Positions 56,897-64,000 of a DNA stretch of 64,000 nt are shown here, piece after piece. The translations under genes were made by a program, and so were the position numbers. How positions within the stretch are numbered: the first letter of the stretch is position 1; every line of letters starts with the position of its first letter. Origin of the DNA: Adhaeribacter aerolatus (GTDB lineage: Bacteria > Bacteroidota > Bacteroidia > Cytophagales > Hymenobacteraceae). The DNA lies in assembly GCF_007991635.1 (NCBI RefSeq), contig NZ_BJYS01000017.1, forward strand, positions 1-64,000, read 5' to 3'. The notes beneath the pieces are model-generated. The model made no database searches and had not been told where the DNA came from. It saw only the letters and a list, made by a program, of their open reading frames with translations.

Positions 56897-59029
56897 TTAA
56901 TATAATTTCTTTAAATCCTGAATGGCGGCCGTCACTTCCTGCGCCGAAGAGGTTTTAATACCTTGCAAAGTCTCTTTTAATTTGGGGTCAGCGGCGGCGG
57001 CTTTGTTTAAGCCTTTGGTTAGCCCCGTAACGGCTGCCGTCCGGAGTGATTCTTCTTTTTGCATAACCGGCTGCGATAACAAATCTAAATAGGCAACAAC
57101 CTGGGCTTTTTGGTTACGTGCGCCAATTACCTGAGAGAGGTCGCCGATAAAAGTTGTTTTCCAAGGGCTGGTACTTTGGCTGAATTTTTCCCGCAGGCTC
57201 AATGCTTTTAACAGTTCCGGCGACGAACCGGCTTCGGAACTTAGTACCGCCATCCGGAACCATTGATCTTCGCCGTATTTTTCCATTACTTTTACCAGCG
57301 CCGGCGTAATTTCTTTGCCCCGGAACTCGGGTAAACTCAGGCTGACCTGAAAGGCTACCCGAATATTTGGGTCGTCTAATTTTTCTAAAACCTGCGGGTA
57401 AGTTTCCGGGAAACGCTCCGCTAAAATAATGGCGTTTTCGCGTACGCCCGGTGAAGCATCTTTCAGCGCTAGCCGAATTGCCTGCACATCCAGGGCATTT
57501 AAACCTTCGAGCACGTATAAAGCATGCAGGCGGGTTCTGGGGTCTTTGCTTGTGGAGAATAGTTTTTTTACCGCCGGTACCACAGTTTTATCCTGCCGCT
57601 CCAGCAACAACCGGTGGGCTTGCAAACGCCACCACATGTCCGGATGTGCCAGGGTTTCGAGGAGTTTAGCATTTGGCGACTTGGTTAAATTGATGGCTAC
57701 TTTTTTATGGGTGCTGGTAGCGGGCATCACGCGGTAAATACGTCCTTTGTCGCTGCCAGCCATAAAATCCATATCGGCTTTTAACTCGTCCGGAATAGAA
57801 ACCGGGGTTTCGATATGCTGCCGGTAATAATCCAGCACGTACAAGTAGCCGTCGGGGCCAATTAAAAAATTAGTAGGCCGGAACCAGGAATCGGTAGAAG
57901 CCATAAACTCCTGGCTTTTTTCTACATCAGCGCGCTTGGCTACGTAAACCGGACTCTTATCGCTGGGCATTAAAATATCCCGGTGAATTAGATTCCCGGC
58001 TACTTCGCTTACAAAAATATTACCGTAGAATTCTTTCGGAAACGCACCGGCCGCGTAATAAGCCATGCCCGCCGCCCCGGTAAACCGGTCTTCGTCGTAT
58101 TCTACCCGGTTTAAATTATTCTCTTTAAACGCCTGATTGCGTTGTTTTGTCCGTTCGGCCCGCCAGTAGGGCGGCGGGGTTTCCTGAAACATAATTTCTT
58201 CGTGATCGGTCAGGCTAACCACCGCTTTGGTTGTTGGCAGGTACGGGTGCCGGTGCGTGTACCGCCACGGAATAACAACTTGCTGCAGGTGTAAAGAATT
58301 TTCGTTGGAGAACCGGTGACCCCATTCATCCAGGGCTTGGCCAAACTGCGCCGGCCCGGTTTCCAATTCAAATTTATTTTGGTCGAGCCGGAACCGGAAA
58401 TCAGCGCCACGTACCGGAATTGGTTCGGCATTCGGGGTCCGGGTAAAGGTTACTAAACCATGCTGGCCGTGGTTATTGGCATAAATCCAGTTATCAATGC
58501 CAAACCGCAGGTTGGTAATTTGGGCTTCCGAATTGTTCTGAAAGAAACCCGTAAACAGCACTTCCCGTGTATCGGCTTTGCCATCGCCGTTGGTATCTTT
58601 TAAGTAAAGAATATCCGGCGCCGCCGTAACAATCAAACCGCCCTGCCAGGGTAAAATACTCGTAGCTTCGGTTACATTTTCGGCAAAAATAATGGCTTGG
58701 TCCACCCGGCCATCGTTGTTGGTATCTTTTAATAGCCGTATCCGGCCTTTACCTTTACCCGGTTCCACTTCATAAGGGTAATCGGGCATTTCCACAACGT
58801 AGGCATTACCTTGTTCGTCAAACTCCAGGTCTACCGGATCTAAAACATGCGGCTCGGCGGCGTATATCTCGGCTTTAAAACCTTTAATTATTTTTATTTT
58901 TTTCAGCGACTCTTCCGGCGAAAGCGGTCCGGGATACCGCTGCGCCAGGCCCGTATACCCCACTCCCAGCAACAGTAATATTAAACCGGCTTTTTTTCCG
59001 GTGGCATAAGTATTTATCCTATTAAACAT
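56897..59029 (-). CDS. Exported beta-propeller/HEAT dehydrogenase, no heme domain
   Basis: 710 residues. Signal peptide (KAGLILLLLGVGYTGLAQ), then a six-bladed propeller of the PVC-type membrane-bound dehydrogenase group (about 45-440; DPVDLEFDEQGNAYVVEM, two calcium-type loops DTNNDGRVD and DTNGDGKAD, GIDNWIYANNHG, FLIGPDGYLYVLDYYR) and HEAT-like repeats (about 455-690). Relatives end in a cytochrome c domain with CxxCH; this one stops after the HEAT region and has no cysteine at all. The propeller resembles glucose/sorbosone dehydrogenases. Cotranscribed with HiPIP (11-bp gap) and after the amidohydrolase (32-bp gap). Confidence 0.86.
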   Translation of the reverse strand: MFNRINTYATGKKAGLILLLLGVGYTGLAQRYPGPLSPEESLKKIKIIKGFKAEIYAAEPHVLDPVDLEFDEQGNAYVVEMPDYPYEVEPGKGKGRIRLLKDTNNDGRVDQAIIFAENVTEATSILPWQGGLIVTAAPDILYLKDTNGDGKADTREVLFTGFFQNNSEAQITNLRFGIDNWIYANNHGQHGLVTFTRTPNAEPIPVRGADFRFRLDQNKFELETGPAQFGQALDEWGHRFSNENSLHLQQVVIPWRYTHRHPYLPTTKAVVSLTDHEEIMFQETPPPYWRAERTKQRNQAFKENNLNRVEYDEDRFTGAAGMAYYAAGAFPKEFYGNIFVSEVAGNLIHRDILMPSDKSPVYVAKRADVEKSQEFMASTDSWFRPTNFLIGPDGYLYVLDYYRQHIETPVSIPDELKADMDFMAGSDKGRIYRVMPATSTHKKVAINLTKSPNAKLLETLAHPDMWWRLQAHRLLLERQDKTVVPAVKKLFSTSKDPRTRLHALYVLEGLNALDVQAIRLALKDASPGVRENAIILAERFPETYPQVLEKLDDPNIRVAFQVSLSLPEFRGKEITPALVKVMEKYGEDQWFRMAVLSSEAGSSPELLKALSLREKFSQSTSPWKTTFIGDLSQVIGARNQKAQVVAYLDLLSQPVMQKEESLRTAAVTGLTKGLNKAAAADPKLKETLQGIKTSSAQEVTAAIQDLKKLY

Positions 59030-59061
59030 AATGTTGGCGATATTTTACTTAATTAGATTTC

Positions 59062-60030
59062 TTAAACTTTAAGCTTAAATAATTTCTTCGCGTTTTCGTA
59101 GAGTAATTTGCGTTCTATTTTTTTAGAAGGAGACAACCTGCGAATGGCCGCAATAGTCATGGCGCCCTGGCAGGCTTCGCCCTTTCCGGCGGTGTCGGCG
59201 CAGTCGCTGCCGTAAATTAGTTTATCTTGGTGCCGCTGCAGAAACGCGCGGGCGTGCTCTTCGTCGCGGGTAAGGGCGCTTAAACCAGAACCAGCCGACA
59301 TGTCGGCGTACATATTGGGATAATCGCGTAGCAACCGATCGGTGATGCCGCCCGGTGTTACTTTGCTTTTGGGGTATAAAACGTTCTGGTTGGTATGATT
59401 TTTATCGATATTGGCCCACCAGGTTTGAGCGTGGCCCAGGAAATTTACCTTCGGGTATTTTTCGAGCATCTTATGAAAACGATCAAAACCCCAGTTAAAC
59501 ATTTTGTGCTGCCAGTGCATAATCAACGGCACATCATAAGCTTGCGCCAACTGATAAATCTTTTGCATTTCGGGGGAGTCGCACTCTATGTTAAATTTTA
59601 ACTCGCCGATAACCGGTGCTCCCAGCTTTAAATATTTTTCAATTTCGGACACGGCACCGGGCACATCGGGTACTTCGTTGGCGCCAAACAAAAATTCTTT
59701 CGGATACTGCTGAGCTACCTTATAAGCCGCTTCGTTGGGGGTAACCTTTGCCTGCAAGCCGTTCGAAACACCATAGTGGGTAGAGCCATAATTTACCGGA
59801 TGCCCCGCCGGCAATAAAATAGTAGTGGTAATCCCCATAGCCCGCTGGTGCGTTACCAGTTGTTCGGTAGTCAGGTCGTGGTAATCGGTGTGCTGGTGAA
59901 TATCAATGATAGGCTCTTGGGGAGCAGCCTGAAAAAAAGGGGCCGCCTCTAAGTTTAGTGCCGTACCCGCCAGCAACATACCGGTTCCGGCTAAAAATTC
60001 GCGACGGGTAAACAACTGAGGAGTAGACAT
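59062..60030 (-). CDS. Tat-exported amidohydrolase (PF04909), divergent
   Basis: 322 residues. Twin-arginine signal FTRREFLAGTGMLLAGTALN, then a full metal site: IDIHQHTDY (H45, H47), IMHWQH, FLGHAQTWW and YGSDCADT. It belongs to the same superfamily as the two genes at 50-52 kb but is not a close paralogue. Likely hydrolase, lactonase or decarboxylase in the periplasm. It starts the unit with the dehydrogenase and HiPIP genes, 316 bp after susD. Confidence 0.9.
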   Translation of the reverse strand: MSTPQLFTRREFLAGTGMLLAGTALNLEAAPFFQAAPQEPIIDIHQHTDYHDLTTEQLVTHQRAMGITTTILLPAGHPVNYGSTHYGVSNGLQAKVTPNEAAYKVAQQYPKEFLFGANEVPDVPGAVSEIEKYLKLGAPVIGELKFNIECDSPEMQKIYQLAQAYDVPLIMHWQHKMFNWGFDRFHKMLEKYPKVNFLGHAQTWWANIDKNHTNQNVLYPKSKVTPGGITDRLLRDYPNMYADMSAGSGLSALTRDEEHARAFLQRHQDKLIYGSDCADTAGKGEACQGAMTIAAIRRLSPSKKIERKLLYENAKKLFKLKV

Positions 60031-60346
60031 AGAGATTTTATTTTTTATTCCGCTCTGGTTTGTAAGAATAAGATTTTAATAAATTATTAATATTTTTATC
60101 CGACTCGTAAGGACTGGGGTCGGCGAGCTAATAAGGTGACTGTACTCTTCGCACTAACCCTTAAAAAAAGCAGAATTAAATCATCGGTAACGTACCCGAA
60201 ATTAAAAACCTTTTTTAACAAAACCAACCTTTCAGGTAATTATAATAAGGCTGATTTAAGAAAATTTTCTTAAACCAGCTTATTTGCATTAAATCAGTAA
60301 ACCTATATCGGAATGTTGTCAACTTATTTTTCTTCTTACATGTGGT
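60031..60346. other. Intergenic region after susD
   Basis: 316 AT-rich bases between susD and the amidohydrolase gene. It holds the palindrome at 60250-60279 and probably a promoter or a processing site; no box matches the full consensus. Confidence 0.45.
60250..60279 (-). terminator. 30-bp palindrome after susD, possible attenuator
   Basis: GCTGATTTAAGAAAA is followed at once by TTTTCTTAAACCAGC, self-complementary except for one base, 67 bp after the susD stop. Could lower transcription beyond susCD, or be an operator. Confidence 0.45.
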
Positions 60347-62107
60347 TCATTCTTCAATGGCCTGGAGTGGAGGAACATTATTTTCTGCGCCCTGGTAACC
60401 GATATTCTGGTTTATCTTACCCAGTGTATTGGCGGTAATTACGCTTTGGGGAATAGCCCAATAAATATTATAGGGTTTTATGCTAACCGTCTGGCTCCGC
60501 CACCAGGTTCCGGTTGGCTTCTTGTACAAATCATTATACTGCATTACCCTGTCGTACCACCAGCTTTTCTGGCTGATATTGTTTAGGCTATAGCCATTCA
60601 GGTTTAATTTAGCCATAATATTCGATACCCTTACCATTTCGGAGTGGCGGGGCTCTTCGGCGTATAATTCCCGGGCCCGCTCATCGAAAATATAATCAAT
60701 GGTAACCTCGCTGGCGGTAATTAAAGGCGCTTTTGACCGGGCTCTGACTTTATTAATGTCCGCGGCTGCAAGGGCAAGTTGATTTTTCCAGTAATAGGCT
60801 TCGGCTCTTAACAAATAAGTTTCGGCCAGCCGGAATACATAAGCATCGCCGTTGCCCCCGCTCCAGGTACTCTCGGCCTGGTTAGAAGGATTGTAAGTTA
60901 AGTAGTGCGGCCAGGAAAACCACCGGATAGTAGTATCGCTTTTATTAGGCCAAAGTTGCTGAATACGTTCGTTTAAGTTGGGCGAGCCGGGCCGGTTGTA
61001 TTTTATTTCGGCCATATCAATCCAGTTAATATCGGCTCTTCTTAAATCCGGCGTATTTTTCCAGTTATAAGTGGCATCGCCCCATAGCTTAAACTGGTAA
61101 AAACGGGAGGCGGTAATAATCCCCTGCCCTCTCATTAAAGTATCCATCATGGGCGATGGGTACACAATTCCGCGTGAACCGGATTTATCCGGCACATCCC
61201 AATAATGGGGCATAAAATTGGCAGCCAGGTTCTGATTTTGTCGGGCCCCATCGGGCGCTTCCCACCGGTCAACCAAAGCCAGAATGGTTTCGGTGTTTTG
61301 CGCCAAATTAATATTTTCGTGCCGGTGCAGGTCCCAAATCACATTCCGCTCGGCGTCAGCAGCCCATTTGCCAAACCGGGCCGTCATTAAATTGTAAGGC
61401 CCTTCAATAACCTTATTAGCTGCGGCAATGGCTTTATCAAACTCGGTATTGGCCAGGTATATTTTGGTTAAAAGATGATTGCCGGCGCCTTTGGTTGGGA
61501 TGCGCGGGCCGGCCGTAACCGATAGCCACTCCACTGCCCACTCCATATCAGTCTTAATTTTTTCGAGGATTGCCCACCTCGAATGAGTTTGAAAATCGAG
61601 CTTGGCACCGGTTAATTCTTTCCCAATAAACGGTACATCGCCGTAAGAATGCACCAGCCGGTAATACCAATAGGCCCGGTGCCAGTAGGCTTCGGCCAAT
61701 ATCCGGTTCTTTACTTTTTCATCTTTCCATTCTATATCATCTATCCGCGAAATCAGAACGTTGGCGTTTTTAATATAGCGGTAGATAGGGTCGAACATGG
61801 TACCGTAAGGCACCCTATCCGATGAGGTGGGCGTATTAATGGAAAAATCGGGCACATAGCCAGCTATTGCCAAATCACTGGGGGCAAACTCAGCGGTGGA
61901 ATAATTAAACTGGCCGTAGAATTCGGCTTTCAGGCTCTTCCGCATGGTTACCAGCAGCGATTCAAATCCGGCTTCATTTACATACACGTTGCCGGGCGCA
62001 AAAAAAGATAATGGTTCCGGCTCCAACCATTCTTTGTTACAGGCCGCCTGTACCAGCATCGTTACCGTTAGAATAATCCGGGTAATTTTTATTTTTAAGT
62101 GTCTCAT
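60347..62107 (-). CDS. SusD/RagB-family outer-membrane lipoprotein
   Basis: 586 residues from the ATG at 62107. Lipoprotein signal ending LVQAAC (C23). TPR-like helices and C-terminal SusD signature (VFRLAETYLLRAEAYYW, DINKVRARS, YIFDERARELYAEEPRHSEMVR) identify SusD/RagB. It captures the nutrient at the cell surface and hands it to the SusC channel (28-bp gap upstream). The lone polysaccharide-type transporter of the window, so the locus imports a saccharide-like or other larger ligand. Confidence 0.94.
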   Translation of the reverse strand: MRHLKIKITRIILTVTMLVQAACNKEWLEPEPLSFFAPGNVYVNEAGFESLLVTMRKSLKAEFYGQFNYSTAEFAPSDLAIAGYVPDFSINTPTSSDRVPYGTMFDPIYRYIKNANVLISRIDDIEWKDEKVKNRILAEAYWHRAYWYYRLVHSYGDVPFIGKELTGAKLDFQTHSRWAILEKIKTDMEWAVEWLSVTAGPRIPTKGAGNHLLTKIYLANTEFDKAIAAANKVIEGPYNLMTARFGKWAADAERNVIWDLHRHENINLAQNTETILALVDRWEAPDGARQNQNLAANFMPHYWDVPDKSGSRGIVYPSPMMDTLMRGQGIITASRFYQFKLWGDATYNWKNTPDLRRADINWIDMAEIKYNRPGSPNLNERIQQLWPNKSDTTIRWFSWPHYLTYNPSNQAESTWSGGNGDAYVFRLAETYLLRAEAYYWKNQLALAAADINKVRARSKAPLITASEVTIDYIFDERARELYAEEPRHSEMVRVSNIMAKLNLNGYSLNNISQKSWWYDRVMQYNDLYKKPTGTWWRSQTVSIKPYNIYWAIPQSVITANTLGKINQNIGYQGAENNVPPLQAIEE

Positions 62108-62135
62108 CGTATTTCGGATCAATATTGGGGTAAGA

Positions 62136-64000
62136 TTATAAAGATAAATTCAGACCAAGAGTAAACGTTTGCGGCATAGGGGTCATGCCCGACTCCGGGT
62201 CCCATCCCGGCCATTTATCAAAACTGTACAGGTTCCGGATGGCCCCCATAATGCTCAAAGAATTCATTTTGAGCCGTGCCGTAACGGCAGTTGGTACGGC
62301 ATAAGCCAGCGATATATCCTGAATGCGTACAAAAGAAGCAGGTTTGTATATGCCCAACCCACCACCGTAAGCCGAGTGGATGGGCCGCAAGCGGGCATAA
62401 TCGTTGTTCCGGTTCTCGGGGGTCCAGTACGGCATCGGGCCGCCATCGTAGTTGCGCCGGTCGTGCGATAAGGAGCCTTGCAGGGCCTGATTAAACGGCA
62501 AAATATGGCCCAGATCGCCACGCACAAATACCGAAGCAGTAAAGTTTTTGTACGTGAAATCGTTGCGGAAGCCCAGATTATACCGGGGCGTGGTATAGCC
62601 GATAAATTGCTTATCAATCAGGTCGGTATATTTACCATCGTTGTTCACGTCTTCGGCCTTAAAATCGCCCGGCGACATATTGTATACTTTGGCGGCTTCT
62701 TTATCTTCTATTTGCCATATCCCTGTAACATCATAGTCCCAAACTACATCTACGGCCTGACCGGGGAACCATTGATTAGAAAAATCGGGTAACTCCCCCG
62801 TGCGGGTTTCCCCTAATAAGGTATATTGGCCCTGGTCGCCAAAGAGCGATTTTATTTTATTGCGGTTCAGCGAAAAAACAAAATCTGAACTCCAGTTAAA
62901 GTTTTTGGCATTAATATTTACCGTTCGGAGGTTTAGCTCAAAGCCCCGGTTTTCCAGTTCGCCCAGGTTGGTGGTAATATTTCTGAAACCGGTAATGGTA
63001 GGCAGTATCCGGTTCATGAGCATATCGGTGGTAGTACCCACGTAGTAATTGGCGCTCACGTCTAGCCGGTTTTTAAATAATCCAAGGTCTACTCCCAGGT
63101 TTATTGAGGTGGTTTTTTCCCAGACCAAACCCGGATTAGATAACCTTGTATTTTCTACCCCAACATCAATCTTAGAACCATTGTAATCGATAACTGAGCC
63201 TAGTTGAGCCAGGGCAGAATAAGCGCCGATTGCCCGGTTGCCGTTTACGCCCCAGGACAATCTGAATTTAAGGCGGTTTACGAGCCAGTTTTCGTTAAAA
63301 AAATCTTCGTCAGAAATTTTCCAGGCAAAGGCAGCGGCCGGAAAGTACGCCCAGGGTTGTTCCTGTCCGAATGCCGAGTACCCGTCTCTTCTTAAAGAGG
63401 CGGTAAATAAATATTTATCTAGTAAAGTATAATTTACCCTGCCCATCAGGGCGTCGCCGGTTTCCTTTGTATCGGTATTATTTAAAGACGGATTGCTGCC
63501 AAATTGCAGACCATGGTAGCTCAGGTTCGGATTAGGCGAAAAGTTTTGATTGGCTTGCAGTTCCGACCAACTGCTGTACTTTTCGATGTTGTACAAGAAA
63601 GTTAAATCAATCTGATGCATCTTGAATTGTTTGTGCCAGCTTAATAAATTATCTACCATCCATTCGCTGGTTTTATCGTTCTGCCGGGTGCCCCGCCCAC
63701 CCGGAAAGGTTTGGGTTCCGGTGATGGTTTGGTCGCCCCAGAAATTTCGTTCGGTGGCAAACGAGTACCGCGGCTGAAACGAGAGTTTATAATTAATGCC
63801 CAATGGCAATTTTACGTTGGTGTATAAACTGGAAAACAAGGTGTTAACTTTCCGTTCCCGATCCTGCCCGTAGTAATTCATCAGCGGATTATAGGCGCTG
63901 GGGTCATCATGGGGCCGGAGGTTGATTCGGCCGTCTGCATTATACATTTCGCCGAACGGGCTGGCAATGTACATCAAAGACAAATCGGCCGGTACCGCAC
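62136..64000 (-). CDS. SusC/RagA TonB-dependent transporter, C-terminal part
   Basis: The frame is open to the right edge of the window (no start codon inside), so only the last 620 or so residues are present; the plug domain and signal lie outside. The visible part is a SusC beta-barrel with alternating aromatic strands (LSFQPRYSFATERNFWG, YLFTASLRRDGYSAFG, LNLGVDLGLFKNRLDVSANYY) and the terminal strand FTLGLNLSL. SusC proteins import ligands across the outer membrane using TonB energy, with SusD as the lid. Confidence 0.93.
   Translation of the reverse strand, partial: AVPADLSLMYIASPFGEMYNADGRINLRPHDDPSAYNPLMNYYGQDRERKVNTLFSSLYTNVKLPLGINYKLSFQPRYSFATERNFWGDQTITGTQTFPGGRGTRQNDKTSEWMVDNLLSWHKQFKMHQIDLTFLYNIEKYSSWSELQANQNFSPNPNLSYHGLQFGSNPSLNNTDTKETGDALMGRVNYTLLDKYLFTASLRRDGYSAFGQEQPWAYFPAAAFAWKISDEDFFNENWLVNRLKFRLSWGVNGNRAIGAYSALAQLGSVIDYNGSKIDVGVENTRLSNPGLVWEKTTSINLGVDLGLFKNRLDVSANYYVGTTTDMLMNRILPTITGFRNITTNLGELENRGFELNLRTVNINAKNFNWSSDFVFSLNRNKIKSLFGDQGQYTLLGETRTGELPDFSNQWFPGQAVDVVWDYDVTGIWQIEDKEAAKVYNMSPGDFKAEDVNNDGKYTDLIDKQFIGYTTPRYNLGFRNDFTYKNFTASVFVRGDLGHILPFNQALQGSLSHDRRNYDGGPMPYWTPENRNNDYARLRPIHSAYGGGLGIYKPASFVRIQDISLAYAVPTAVTARLKMNSLSIMGAIRNLYSFDKWPGWDPESGMTPMPQTFTLGLNLSL

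Overview
The window reads as chromosomal DNA of a Bacteroidota bacterium, most likely Cytophagales and perhaps Hymenobacteraceae (Adhaeribacter/Pontibacter-like). That placement is my inference. It rests on a SusC/SusD pair, many promoters of the Bacteroidota type (TAnnTTTG at -7, one with a perfect TTTG at -33), weak Shine-Dalgarno sequences, a fused IcmF mutase, the CcoI/CcoS pair, and families typical of this phylum (DUF1080, DUF2147, DUF4920, DUF6702, BBP2-type porin). There are no rRNAs, recognisable tRNAs, CRISPR arrays, prophage genes or transposase genes.

From 1 to 12 kb: a secreted DUF3500 protein; a tight RidA / D-serine-dehydratase-like / M19 dipeptidase operon that looks built for D-amino-acid-containing dipeptides; a secreted clan GH-A glycosidase; two double-domain universal stress proteins; a secreted M1 metallopeptidase coupled to a HupE/UreJ-type membrane protein; and DUF6702. 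From 12 to 21 kb: a front-end-type fatty acid desaturase; ccoS-ccoI (copper loading of cbb3 oxidase) without the oxidase genes; a group III truncated hemoglobin; a porin; and citrate synthase. A repeat of about 300 bp occurs at 4134-4428 and 13889-14189, the second copy directly beyond ccoS.

From 21 to 47.8 kb lies mostly housekeeping: OmpA/TPR protein, queE, folD, lepA, icmF, FKBP isomerase, NlpC/P60 hydrolase, GreA-like factor, a lone oxidase subunit III, ligA, dapA, a LutA-like protein paired with HMG-CoA lyase, a Ppx/GppA phosphatase with a TTG start, an aldo/keto reductase and a luciferase-like monooxygenase. Start codons are GTG for folD and apparently TTG for queE, ppx and hupE. A 42-residue hydrophobic protein with its own terminator sits at 32063-32191.

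From 47.9 kb to the right edge, every gene is on the minus strand and looks like one exported catabolic locus: SusC (cut by the window edge), SusD, a Tat-exported amidohydrolase, a cysteine-free beta-propeller/HEAT dehydrogenase, a Tat-exported HiPIP ferredoxin, a secreted protein of three fused RidA-like domains, a sulfatase, a DUF1080 (3-keto-glycoside hydrolase type) protein, two paralogous Tat-exported amidohydrolases, a metal-site-less amidohydrolase homologue that overlaps the second one, and a DegT-type aminotransferase with a Tat signal. Two copies of a 110-bp repeat bracket the DUF1080 gene. This locus is the best candidate in the window for an undescribed pathway: uptake, desulfation, oxidation through an iron-sulfur carrier, hydrolysis and transamination, apparently largely in the periplasm. 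Its substrate cannot be read from the sequence.
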